This document shows positions 45,681 through 60,100 of a DNA stretch of 64,000 bases, in pieces. The translations under genes were made by a program, and so were the position numbers. The DNA is taken from assembly GCA_050084515.1 (NCBI GenBank), contig CM114275.1:620001-684000 (forward strand), read 5' to 3'. How positions within the stretch are numbered: the stretch's first letter is position 1; each line of letters opens with the position of its first letter. This DNA comes from Blasia pusilla. Its lineage: Eukaryota > Marchantiophyta > Marchantiopsida > Blasiales. The notes under the pieces were generated by a model. It was given only the letters and a program-made list of their open reading frames with translations, did no database searches and had not been told where the DNA came from.

Positions 45681-47401
45681 CTCTCGTTTTGTTTTACCTT
45701 TAACATGAAATATTATATCACTTTGTCTAGACAAGACCAAAATTAAATTTTGGACATGTCTCATGCTAATTAGTCCAAGACTTTTGCTAATGGAGTAGTA
45801 TGTGCTAGTTATATGTTGTAGACATTTTTCAAGATATCAGACATTAATCATTCTCTTTGATGTTGTGGCTCGTTAATTTTTTTCTTTTCTCTCAATGACA
45901 TGTTCATGTTTTGAGTGTTCAATATGATCGTTACCTTGGCTTTTATTAGTTAGCAACTTATTAGTCTTACGACTTGCATTTTCCATTTCTTTATACGTAC
46001 CTTCATTGTCACAAATTGCTACATTTACTGTAAGTCTCGGTTATAGTTGCAATATCTATCAAATTTGTTGTCACTCTTGAGTGAAGGTGCTTTGAGGACT
46101 ATAACCTTGTAGATATATAGGTTTGATTTAGATTATACTGGCTCATATTTACATTTGGCAGATTATAAGAAATCAACAAAACCATCATTTTTGTACATGT
46201 TTTGTTGAAACTTTTTAAGAGATATTGAAGCAATTTCTTTCCCATTTAGATCATCTAGTGATGTGGCATTATAGTCTCTCTAGTTCTATGTAGCTAAGTA
46301 AATATTAGACAATGCAAGGTGTTAATCTCCAAACTTTTGAATACTTTAGTACTAGCATCGATGGGAGTTCTATAGGATAGTTCTCTAGATAATCATATGC
46401 ATTTATGCTTTCAAACACATTTGTTCTTCAAAGTCACGACTCAAACTCCAACTTCTTCATCTATATTATTATTGGTGAAATGGGTCTCAACAACAAACAT
46501 TTAAGCAAACATCTATATGCTTGACACTTGTTCTTTAGGTGGCCTTTGCTTATGACATATGTCCTCTTTAAAAGCTTAGTTCCTTGTAATTAAAATGAGA
46601 AGATGAGTATCCGAAATTTCATGAGGGACCTTCTTTCACCCATGATTAGCACATACATCAATTATTAATCTCATTTATATTATTATTGGAAAGTGTCTTC
46701 TTGATTTGACACCTCTTTGCTTGACATGTGACAATTAGGTAGAATTTTTTATCATGTACCAAAATAAAATATTATATCCAACATGATTAATCCTATGTAT
46801 GATACGGGTGCACTAGTAATACATAAAATAGACCATTTTTTTATTACATCTCCCCTTCATAATTTAGTGTGTTAAGAAATCCACTTAAGCTAAGCCGCTA
46901 CACCCGACATCGCACAAAGATGGCAGGGTTCAAAGTTCGACGCGTTCCGTCGACGGACGGAACGCAGACGGACGGACGGACGGACCCGAGAGCAATCCAT
47001 TTGACGGAAAGCAGTACAGCAGGTGCTCTGCATGGGCCGAATCCGGAGTGGAATAGTGTGTGAGAGACGGACGGACGGACGCACTTCAAAACCTACAATG
47101 GGAAGCTATTCCGAGGTTTGGGTAACATTTGGTTAATTCTGTGTGTTTAGGTCACGAGTAAGTTAATATCTCTCGTGTAAAAGTAGGGATTAGGATAGGT
47201 TTTTCTAACGCCGTCCGATCAGGTGCATCTGACGGATTAACGGGTCGCTCTTCTCATGCGTCGTAGAGTTTTGAACTCCCGATGCTTGAGTGAGGTCTCT
47301 TTCCTGAGCAGCGCAGATTGTTGGTGTGGTCGCTGTATTCTGTGCAAGGGTTTGGTGTGGTGCTGCAAAGATCGACTTTCGCACTGTGACTTTGTGCCAA
47401 G
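45681..47401. other. spacer and NACA 5' region
   Basis: AT-rich to about 46870, with no gene seen. The part from about 46900 to 47401 is GC-richer and should hold the promoter and 5' untranslated region of the NAC-alpha gene. It includes a (GGAC)n repeat with an adjacent palindrome. Confidence 0.5.
46942..46985. repeat. 10-bp-arm palindrome followed by (GGAC)n
   Basis: GCGTTCCGTC (46942-46951) pairs with GACGGAACGC (46956-46965) around GACG. About four GGAC tetranucleotide repeats follow. A second short GGAC run lies at about 47069-47080. All lie upstream of NACA. Confidence 0.88.
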
Positions 47402-49291
<1,890 letters not shown>

Positions 49292-52200
49292 GAATATGTA
49301 ATGAATATTTGGGTTCGCAATGAGACAGTCGTGTTGAGATTTGTGTTGTCAATTTTAGGCAATATTTGAGCAGTTTCTTTTCAGGTCTCTCTCTGCTGCA
49401 CCAATTCAAGTCCTACCAACCATTTTTGCAACTTGAGTGAAGGTGACTTGGTCTCCACCCTTCAGTTCATAACTCTTTGTATACTCAACTCAGGTAGTGT
49501 GTATCTCTCTTTTTAACAGACGATGGAAATCAAAATGCGATGTATTACATCAAGGTTGTTGACCATTTCTCCTATTGACAGGAACAATTTATCCAACCTG
49601 ACCCCTACGAAAGTGCATATATTTGCTAGGAAATGAGAAGTCTTCCCTATGTGAAGTCCTTGAGTGGAACAAATTTTCTCTGATTATGATCATTGGCATT
49701 TGATTGCTTGTGTCCACTCGGCTGATGTGTGGATTATAACGTTTGGTTTTTATGAGTTATCTGGGAAGGTCGTCTGTGACAGTGTGAACAGGGTTCCAAT
49801 CAGCCTTCGACAACTTTCATGCACTTGAGGACCCAGAGGATTATTGGGCTGTAAATCTTGCAGCCTGAGTGGTATGCCGCCCAGAACATGCATAGATGCA
49901 GGTCATTGCTCGGACACTAATGAACGTGAGTCAGTGTGTCAAGAATTATAGCCTCCGACCTACGCCTGTGCCCTCCACATATTTCCTGTGCCTATCAAGC
50001 GGATTAGTGGCCTTAATTCATCAGAAGTGGAGATGAAAGCAGCTTCTTTGATGGGCTGGATATTCTAGGCTACTGTCCTAAGTATTTATCAGTGGGCTCG
50101 AGTTCAAATTGGGCTAGTGGCATTAGATACGATCACTGGAGGGATGGGAGCTTCTTTGAATCAGGCACTACCACATAGACCTGGGAACTTGTTTGAATCA
50201 GGCATTACTGCATAGCCCGACCACAAATCAGACTGGCCCCAATGTCTCTGTTCTTGAAAGGTATGCAAACAATTTATAGCAAGCAACAGTCATTTGACAG
50301 TCATACTATAAACATCTCAAATAAGGTTTCTGCCTCACCGGTTAAACAAGGGTATCTCATTGAATATGTCGGGATACGTGAGGCTTTTGAGGCTTAAAAT
50401 CTGAGTCTTGTGTCTTCACCTTCGAAGGGCTATTTCCACTATTCGTGTTTTCCTAGAGGAGCATTTCTGTGTAGTAGGGATACGGGAGATCCTGGGGCAT
50501 TTACCCCTAAGATTTGAGCTTATTCAGTAGTTATTGATCAAGGAAGAATCACAGAATCATCTGAGCAAACTCGGATAAAATGATCCTAGAAGCTCGTCAC
50601 GTATGCAGGCCGATTCAAGGATGCGTATCAGGCTTGCTTGTGGATGGTAAGTGTTGGATGAGTCCTAGCGAGCAGATCACTCGGAGACTAGGTCTGAAAG
50701 GCCAAATTGATGGATGTTGGGTAAACATGTTTTGACACGCCCAAACATTCTGATCATCTTCAACCAAGAGGATGCTGAAATTCTACAGGATAGGCATGAA
50801 GTGGACAATGCGATTTTATCCCCAGTGTCCTGCGTATCGCCGAAACGTTGACCACAAGCCCTTGCGCGGATAGTGAGGACAGGATGGCATCGAGCGTATT
50901 GGAATATCTCCTGCGCGATGGATGCGAACTCATGTCGTGAAAGTGAGGTCAGATTACGCATAGAAGGCAAAGCTGGCAAGCAAAGCTTATGGAATAGTAT
51001 TTTTCTTTCACATGTAGCAGCTGAATGTGGCTTGGGTCTAAAAGCATGTTGCAATTTGTGGCATGTGTTGCAATTACATGCACAGTTGTGTTCTGTTCGT
51101 ATCTGCCCATAAAACAGTACAAACCGGTATCTAGGCCGTAGACAATCTATAGAGCAGAAGTTACTGAAACTAAGTGGAAATCCCACGTCAAGGGGCTTCT
51201 ATTGAAACGTAGGATGAACAAAACAAACACGATGCTACTCTCGATTCTCTCCAATCGATTCGTGAACCGAGTTATCCCAAATGAAAGTCATAAGCGCCAG
51301 CGTGGTTGGCATTCGACGCTGATGAGTCGGCCGTAGCTGCCATGAAAGTACTGTCTCAGTATTTCCAAAAGTAAAAAATAGAGAAAAATCTGGCGCCTCT
51401 ACGCCTATCACAGGCGAAATGTTCGAGGGCCGTAGGTTAAATCTCCACTCTATGAGAAAGGTATCAAGGATATTTTAGGTGGGGTGTAAGGGTTTAGAAA
51501 AAAAATTATGTGAACTTCGTAGCGAAGGATTGCTTAGGGTGAACTATTTATCTCTAAATTGCAGTAACCTTCACATCATCTGAGTTCTGTTCCTGGTCCC
51601 TTACCTCACGCTCATTCACTCCATGGCAAGTAGTGTCATCTCTCGATAACTGAGCAAAATCACGTGAGGCAAGTACTTTCCTGTTTCTACTCTTCACTAA
51701 TCGCGTAGGCTGAGTTTCGCACATTTCTGGGTCGCCCATGCGTATCAAACCTGCTCAATGAGGACGCGGAGACGTCGTAAGATAGTGGGATCTTCATATT
51801 TGAGTCTTGAAATGATTCAGATCATCGCACGCATTATGTTACGATCGGGACCCGGGGACTCACATTCCCGTATCCACATCTCAGGGCTTTTCAGCTCACT
51901 CCTTCCAATGAGACATTTGTTCCGCGCAATCTTCAATTCTCATATCTCTACGCGATTAATAGTCTCCGACCTTCTTCTACCTGGCCCTCCCCAATTCTCG
52001 AGTGCAGGATCCGACTATTCCAGAAGGTGTTGCAAACATGTGCATGTCGATATAATCGGGCCATGAAAGAGTCACAAGCATCGTGGGGGATTAGGGTATA
52101 TCATGCGACCCCGCGAAGTGGCCGATTACGATGCAAATTCTGGAACCTTGGAATCGAGGGAGTTCTTCGCGCCTTCCTGGACTGGTCGCCAGTGCGGCTC

Positions 52201-54111
52201 ATAATCACTATAGCTTCCGACCCGGGGGACGATAAGACGATGTGGCCTGATGGTTTCCACGCACAAACGAATACATTCGGCGCACGGCCTCATGTGCGCC
52301 GAATGGCCCTACAGATGCGGACGACATCGCCTTGAGAGATACGGCGTCAGTCCCAATCCCACTGCCATGGGAGAACGGGATGACATGGGAACAACTCCAT
52401 CGTGCAACAATCAGACATTCAAAGTATCAGGTAGGGATCTGGAGAGGAATTGTTTGGGGCACTCATTGTTTGGGAGTACATTCGGACATGTCAGTCGGGA
52501 TAAGGACAGGGTGAAAGTGTAGGCGCAAATACTTTTCCTAGTGCACCCTTTGAGTGAGGCTGGGAAGAATTCCTATAATTTTGGGAGCAAATTGAGAAAT
52601 GCTCAGATCTGTGGCTTGTTCACACTCACTAGAACTTCATTAGGATACGGAAATTGGCTCCCTATCTACCGGTGGAGAGAAGATTGAGGGAAAATTCTCG
52701 TTCTGGAGTTAGCGTCTGAAATATCCACAAATTGAGATTGTACACTCAGCTGATTCCTAGATCTAGACCTAAGGTAGTCCCCTGTAAATGGTAGATCATA
52801 ACAAAATTTACGAAGTCTTACAATGCCCAGTGGCAAGAGCACCCCCGAGTGAGATCCTATTCACGGATCCATCAAATGCCGCAATCTTTTGCGCTTGGCA
52901 GTCAACTAAAAGTAGGACCTTCAAGAGCTATAATTTAACTTTCCTCATTCAACAACTAGTCATATCCTGGGACATGGCACGGTTCCGAGACTGCACAAAA
53001 TCATAGTTTCCACAGAAAAGAAAAAACCTCCATGGCTTTCACGTAACAATGTTAATTTATCCAATATCTAACTTAGAGCTATGCACAATGAGACCTTCTA
53101 ATAAGGACCTTCTCCTGACTAATTTACTTCCCTGTAAGAGGATATTTCACTGTAACAACATAAAGAAACCTTGGTGAGAAAATGTGCTCCCCTTGCTGCT
53201 CCTCATGCCTGCCGAGTCCAGATGCCAACTCAAGCTCGATACTTCGAATCACCTTTGCTCCGGAAAGACGACAAAGAGAAGAAAGACCGAGGCACTGAAA
53301 AAGCCAAATTGGGTCAACAACCACCAGTGTAAGTCCCCCGACATATCTCAAGGCCGAAAGACTGTAAAATCAGATGGAAGTTTGCATCTCTATACATTCC
53401 ATGGCGAGTGACAACATTGGCCACAAGACTTCAGGCCTTCCTAATCATTGAGGAATGGCAGAAGATCCTAAAGACACAGTTGACACTTGCGAGGTAGATT
53501 TCTGAGACTTAGGGTCAAAATAAGACAATCCGCATTGGAAGCCTTCACCTTTCAGGAAGGTGGGATCAGACAGGTAGAGTCCAGGCAACTCAGTTGCGAG
53601 TTGAAACTGGACTAAGACTTTTCAGGTTGTACTTTGCAAAAATACCACTGCCTTGTCTCAACAAACATTTCACTGAGATAACCTTCAAAGAAGCACCAGA
53701 AAAACCTGGAAATGCTGTCATCACAGCAGATGATGGGAGGAAATATAGAGAAGGCTCCATTTGGTTCCTTCCCGTCTGAAAGGGGGCTGGAAATAGGGTG
53801 TTCACATCCTTAGGGTGCGCAAAACGAGGAAGGTGGTGATGAGACAAACTCATGAAAGGAACTACAGATGTGGAGATAGCAGTGGGACACATAGAAAAAG
53901 GAAACTCCATTCAATCCTCTTTCTCCCTGTTCACAACTCTACTGGCAGTGTGGAAAATTACAGCTAGATATATCGGCAGTCAGTGGTCAGATATGGAATG
54001 CAACGAAGCAACTTTACATCTTCCTACAGCATTTTCCGATCCAAAAAGAAACTAGAGGCAAATACATGAAAAGATACCAACCAATATCTAACTTCTGAAA
54101 TTATTCAAAGT
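49292..54111. other. intergenic region between NACA and the CIP7-like gene
   Basis: The two genes converge on this region. The left end should hold the NACA 3' untranslated region and the right end that of the CIP7-like gene. No gene is recognised in between. The longest frame, 50677-51186 (minus), begins with GTG rather than ATG, is rich in Cys, His and Arg, and matches nothing I know. A perfect 12-bp-arm hairpin lies at 52274-52305. Confidence 0.5.
52274..52305. repeat. 12-bp perfect hairpin
   Basis: CATTCGGCGCAC (52274-52285) and GTGCGCCGAATG (52294-52305) are exact reverse complements around an 8-nt loop (GGCCTCAT). Confidence 0.9.
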
Positions 54112-57100
54112 TTAGTTTATCTTCTCACCATTTCCACGGTCGCTTCCTCCATTCACATCCAGCCTAGAAGAATCTGGACTGTCCCCCATATATCTCAGGT
54201 TGTTTTTCCCATTAGATGGTGTCCGGGACCGTGGAGCTTTGTTGCTTGACTCTACCTTCGTTTTGGGAAGGTCTCCAAGCTTGCTACCACCAAGTTTGGA
54301 CTCCTCTGTATCCTCATCACCTTCAGAGGCAGTTGACGCAGAGACCCACTCTGCTGTATTTGCAGTAGAATTACGACTTTTTCTGCCAAAATTCAAGAGC
54401 CTCTTAAAGCCCTTGGGAGCATCTTTGGAACTCTGCTGAGCTTTTTGAGATCCTCCCCATTTCTTTCGTGATTTGCTTGAATCAACTTTGTTCGACTCCG
54501 GTGAAAGTGAGTGTTGGAGTTGTGGAAAGGTCCGGGAACCAGGACTTGCCCCTGGAGATGACGTAGCCACAGCAGTTGGTACTTCATAGTCATCTGGCAC
54601 CACTGTATCAGATGGAGATGCCAGCACAAATTCGTAGTCCTCAATATTGGGTACCAGAGTGGTTTGGGAAGGAGAAGGTGAGGCAAGGGCAAGAGGTGCA
54701 TTGTAATCTTCTGGTGTGGAAACTAGAGGAAGAGCTCCAAAATTAGATTCAGCTGGAGAGGCTGGGTCAGGAGGAGCTTCATATTCCAGTTTCTTGGGTG
54801 CAGTTGCTCCTTCTCGTACAGGGGAGACTATCTCTGCCTTCACCTCTACACTCTCACTTGTTTTACCAAGCTCCAAGTTAGTATCAGGTACAGGGATTGC
54901 GCCCTTGTCACCTTGCTGACTTGCATGCATGTGTGCTGCAGATTCCACTGGATTGGGGGCCAGAACAAATTTGACCGAGTCTGCATGTAAAGGAATATCA
55001 AGACCTGTCACAGGTGATGGTGTAGCTCGCACTGTTGTATACCCAGGACCACTACCTGCTCTGTCCTTAGTCTCATTTGATTCCTCTACAGGAATGGCTC
55101 CCATCTGTTCTTGCATGGCAGTTGCCACACTTGGTGTTGGAGCTGAGGTCCCTGTCTCTACTGCTTCTGGTGGAGGATCCTCCTTGGGGCCATCGTGGTC
55201 AGACTGCAGAGTGTCATGTGAGTGTCCAGAAGGTGCTTCATCTGTAGCATCCTCATCAATACTCTTTGAAGAATCAGATATCTGAGAGGTTTTCAACTTG
55301 CGGACAACAGACCCAGAACCTGGTCCTATTCCAGTACCTTTGCGAAGAAAAGGTTTTGCATCTTGTGCAACTGGTGTAGAACTCTTCTTCCCTAGCTTGC
55401 TTCCTGGATCTGAAAGTAGATCTTTGGAAACTTTCAGAGGAGTAGAAACAACATCTGATGCAGGTAGGGTTGTTGAAGCCTTCAATTCTGTCACAGTGGA
55501 AATACTTTTTCTTGAAGAGACAGAGCGACGTCTCTTGTCATCAGAGAAGACAGTAGCTCTAGCTACCGAACGAGATGAAACACTACCATTGGCTTCGAGG
55601 GGAGCTGCATCATTTGCACTTTTGGACCGATGCATACTGCTGATCAGTTTAGACTGGATTCGGGCAGAACCTCCCACTTTATCATTCAAAGAGCTGCGGC
55701 CTGACGGTTTGGTATTCTCTTTTCGAAGGTCTCCAAGTGATGGAACAGACCGGCTTAAGGGGTTCTCTCCTGTCACTTGACTAGACATCGTTTGACTGCG
55801 CCGTTGACTTACAACCACACCAACCACACCAACAGTACCCGACTTCCCAGGTATCGCTTTAGGTGATGACAAGATAGATGCACGACCAGATCCTACTGGC
55901 CCTCCTTTCAGATTTTTGGAAGGTGAGAGTCGTTGCAGAGGATTCGGCTTAGGAGTTGTAGGTGACTGCTTCAATGCACGTGGTGTAGATGAGGCTGACT
56001 GTGTGCCAGAGGTTGGACTGCTCCTTGCTGCAATCCTCTCTCGTCGTTGCATCCTTAATTCATCAATTCTCTTCCTTTCTTCTTCCTCCTAAAATAGAGG
56101 CAGAAAATCATCGAGGACGCAGGGTTTCAGAACCAATTCCAGAAAATTCAAAGTCGTGGCATTTGCAGGCATGTCCCTTGGATTTTAATTCCTATTTTAC
56201 TCTAAGCTATCTCCTTTCAGAAGACTAAACCTTTCGAAATAAATCGGATTATCATGCATGCTTCGTCACAAATCTTGAAAAATAGCATTCAGCGAAGTTC
56301 AAGAATGTACCTTCTCTTTCTTGCTTTTCAAGAGGCCAGCCTTGAAAGCCCGGAGTTTCTCTGCACGCAACTGAGCATCAGCTGAGCAAGCATACTTTTC
56401 AGCTGGCCTCCCACCTCTGGTGGTCATCTCTGCTTTTCTCCTTTCAAGAACTTCTTGCATTGCCTTGAGTTTGGCTTCACGCTCTGCTCTTTTAGGACCT
56501 GGCTCTTCCCTGAGCTTCGCATCTCTCTTCTCTCTGTACTGCTCATAAAACCTCCCTTGCTGATCTTGGGGAGACTCACTATCCCCAACTACACTCTTGT
56601 GATCATCCTCATCCTGGGGATACTTCCCATTAAATCCCTCACCATAAAATTCCATGTCATATTCCATAGCAGTATTCCAAGCTCTCCCTAATGAATCCCT
56701 TCCAGCATTCCTGTCTGGAATGTACATCAGGTCCTCAGGGGCAAACATGGCAGCATTGTCAACATCCTTCTCACCAGTGTCTTGGGCCTGCTGATCAGTA
56801 GAGATTTCTGACTCCATGTTCAATGCAGTTCTCCAGTTGGACGTTTGATCTTGTGCTGGCATCCGAGCTGGAACAATGAAAGAATCGTCCAGCACACCAT
56901 CCTTAGCCTCATCTTGACTTTGAGCTGCAGGAGGCTTGAGCTCCAGTTCCTGACTATTAGTCCAGAAAGTTCTCTCCTTTTGTTTGGACTCGCGGGGCTG
57001 GCCCCGATCAGGAAGCATGAAAGAGTCATCTACTTCACTTTCCTTCCTGTGGGAAGATCCTTGTGTCTCAAGAGAATCAACTGGAAAATGAACCCTAGAC

Positions 57101-60100
57101 TTTTTGGGGTCCACCTTTCCACGTCTCTCCGGCATGATCATCTGCTCTCCTTCTGTCGGATTGACCCGGACTTCATTGGATTGATGATTCACACTGATTT
57201 CAGAGTCAAAGTGAGGAAGTTCCCTTGGCGTGACGTGTCCACCTTGTCCTATCTTCATGGCAGAAACAGATGAGTGAGTGGTCATAGGATCAACTGGAAA
57301 ACTTTGCTCGTTCTCCACAACTTCATAATCCTCCTGTTCCATCTGCTGCTGGGGGGCAGGGCTTTCAACCTCTTCGTCTTCTGCATCGGAATGGCCATTG
57401 TGGTCACCTGTTGCATCCTCTTCCTGGTCAACAGTGCTACTGGCCTGCTTGGAATGGGCATCCTGTTCGTCAACAGAACTTCCATCCTTGCCTTGCCTCA
57501 CTGCTGCATCCTTGCTGAGCTCGCTTCCTGCGCTCCAGCGCTTCACACGATCATTGAAAGAGGATGCTCCACTCTCTGTAGACCCTCGTCTACTGTCTTG
57601 CCTTGAAGACTTCTTCCCTGCTGCATCACCTGTCTCTCTTCGTTTCTTTTCAAATAGGTTGATGGCATCTTTGACACTGAAACGAACCTGTTCTGATCTC
57701 TGTTGCAAAGACTCTTCTCCATCACCACTGTCACTGTCTTCTGAGTCATTGTCACTACCCCGGTCTCGGTTCCCACGGTCTTGCGAGCCGGAAGTAATAT
57801 AGTTGATATTCCGAATGACAACCAACCCTGAACGCCGTGACCCAGACCTTCCCACCTGCACCTTTCTTAGTGGAGAAGATGATCGTCGCCTTGGGGAAGT
57901 AGATCTTCGTGCAAGTCGCCTATTAGACAAGTCCATAGGTGACAATGACTGTTTCTCCGCTGGTGACTGGCTACTCTGGTTTGCACCCAGAGTCTGCACT
58001 AAACCTCTGTCTTCATTATGTTGGTTGTCAACGAGAGAATTTTCTTGCACCTGTGCTTCTGAGGGTAAGTGGTAACCCTCCTGTTGTTCTTCAGCGTCCA
58101 CAGTTTCAGTGGGCACACCCAATGCAGAAGACTCGTTCTTTACGTGCACCTGACTGCCGGTGGACAGGGCAGGTGATAAACCATGGCTGTGGACACCACT
58201 TTCAGGAGCAGGACTGCCCCTTGATTGGGATTCCCTTGCATGTGCAGGTGAACCGTTGGCAAAGTGAGCTTCAGGAGGTCTGGCAGCATCTCCCTGTGAC
58301 TGGCTGTTGCTAACATACTGCTGGCCTCTCATATCCTGGCCAGAGTTCTCAGCAAAACCGACATTGCCCTGCCAATACTGTGGTGGAGGTTGCCGAGGCG
58401 CCCAGTTTGCATGAATCTCACCTTGTCTCCAGTGTTGATTACTATTGGTTTCTGTGTAACCAACAGGATGGGATGGAGCTCCAATACCATAGTGGTTATG
58501 GTGCCCATAAGGAAGAGCTCCATGTAAATTACTCCTCCCTGGTTGCTGGGTATTTCCAGGGTAGGCAGATTCGTAATGTCCACGATGATCATATCCTTGC
58601 TCATCCTCTCCAGTTGGAACCCAACCAGGGCCGGGTAGTCTTGAGGCTGGACTTGTGGAGGGTGAATTTCCATGGTAGGTTGGCAGATACCGAGGAGATT
58701 GATTGGCAATCCCAGCTCGTACATTCTGTCCATGAATTCTTTCTGCGTCCCTGTAATCATATCCACCCATATGCTCACCTTGATACACATTAGGATCCAC
58801 GGGTCCCCTACTACCTGGGTAGCCTCCAGGCGATAGACTGTAAGGTCTTCCCAGCATGTCATGCGAGTAAGCTGAGGCCTGGAGCTCATCAATACTCGGA
58901 GGGACTAGACTACCACCCTGACTGTACCTGCCACGACCACGATAAGCTGTGGGACCATACTCTCCATTAGAGTCAGCTAATCCATCATCCAGCGAGGCCC
59001 TCCTCCTCTTCATGTCCTCATCGCCAAGGAAACCCCTTCCGTCACGGTAGAAGCTATTGTGTGATCTCATGCTCACATCGTCACGTACATCTTCTCCAGC
59101 TTCGCTATTCACATCAGACCAGGCATCAGAATAGTCCTTTCCGCGATTATAAGGTCCTGTCACATACTCCGGAACTCCTTCAGGGCGATTAGCAGCAGCC
59201 TCAGCGGCTGCAAGCTCCATCTCCTCCATCCAAAGACCAGCTTCCTGTCTCTTTTTGCACAAGGCCATGAACTTCACACAGGCCTCCCTACAATAAAAAA
59301 ATGCACATAGAATTCAGTTCAGAGGATTCGTGAGATTCTCACACTTGGAATTCTCCTCTATGAGAATTCTTAAGGACAGGTATTGGACCAAAACAATTTG
59401 GGAATGATGAGAACAATTGAAAAACCAGTGACCCATATTATCAGAAATGGCAGGCTCCATAGAGCACGTGTATTTGAACACATTACCGCAACCGAATGGC
59501 TCCAAAGCAATCAGCAAATGCAACAAGATCCTCCATGTGCTCCATATCAAAACCTGCTGCGGCAGCACGGGCAAATGCCATTCCCTGCTCCTTCTGCAAC
59601 ATAAGTCTCCGGGCATCCATGGCCCGTAACAACCGCCACCTGAGAATGGGAAAGTGAAATCAAGATCAGAACTGATGGTCACACAAAACACCAGCTTTAT
59701 GGATAACAGTCGCAGAACTGAAGTTCAAAACACCACTCCGGTTCGACAGGAAATGCAAGAAATGGATAACCTCTTACTTCGAGCTGTCGCCCCCAGTGAT
59801 GTCAGCACCATCCATAGAGTTGCGCCTTGACTACACATCACATTCACATTGTCAATATGCAGCCCACATATCGCCTGAATGGCTAGAGGAATCCGGTCTT
59901 GACAAGTCAGACCGTCAGATTGAACGCAATGAGGCTTTTCTTGTTAGCACACTGGCATCCTAATTACTGTACTCTATCCTCTAGCTACTGGGTCTCGTAA
60001 TCCACCTTAGTTGAGAAGCCACCCTTCTCCGGATTAAAGCCTTGCCCCATGAACCCACCTGCAGATGGAAGACAATCGCTACGAGTTAATAAGTTTCCTT

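Noticed and set aside
46869-47063. A 64-codon frame just upstream of NACA
   Set aside because: It is driven by the GGAC repeat and palindrome, lacks family resemblance, and lies where the NACA promoter is expected.
50677-51186. A 169-codon frame on the minus strand
   Set aside because: It starts at GTG rather than ATG, has no recognisable domain, and no splice partners were seen.
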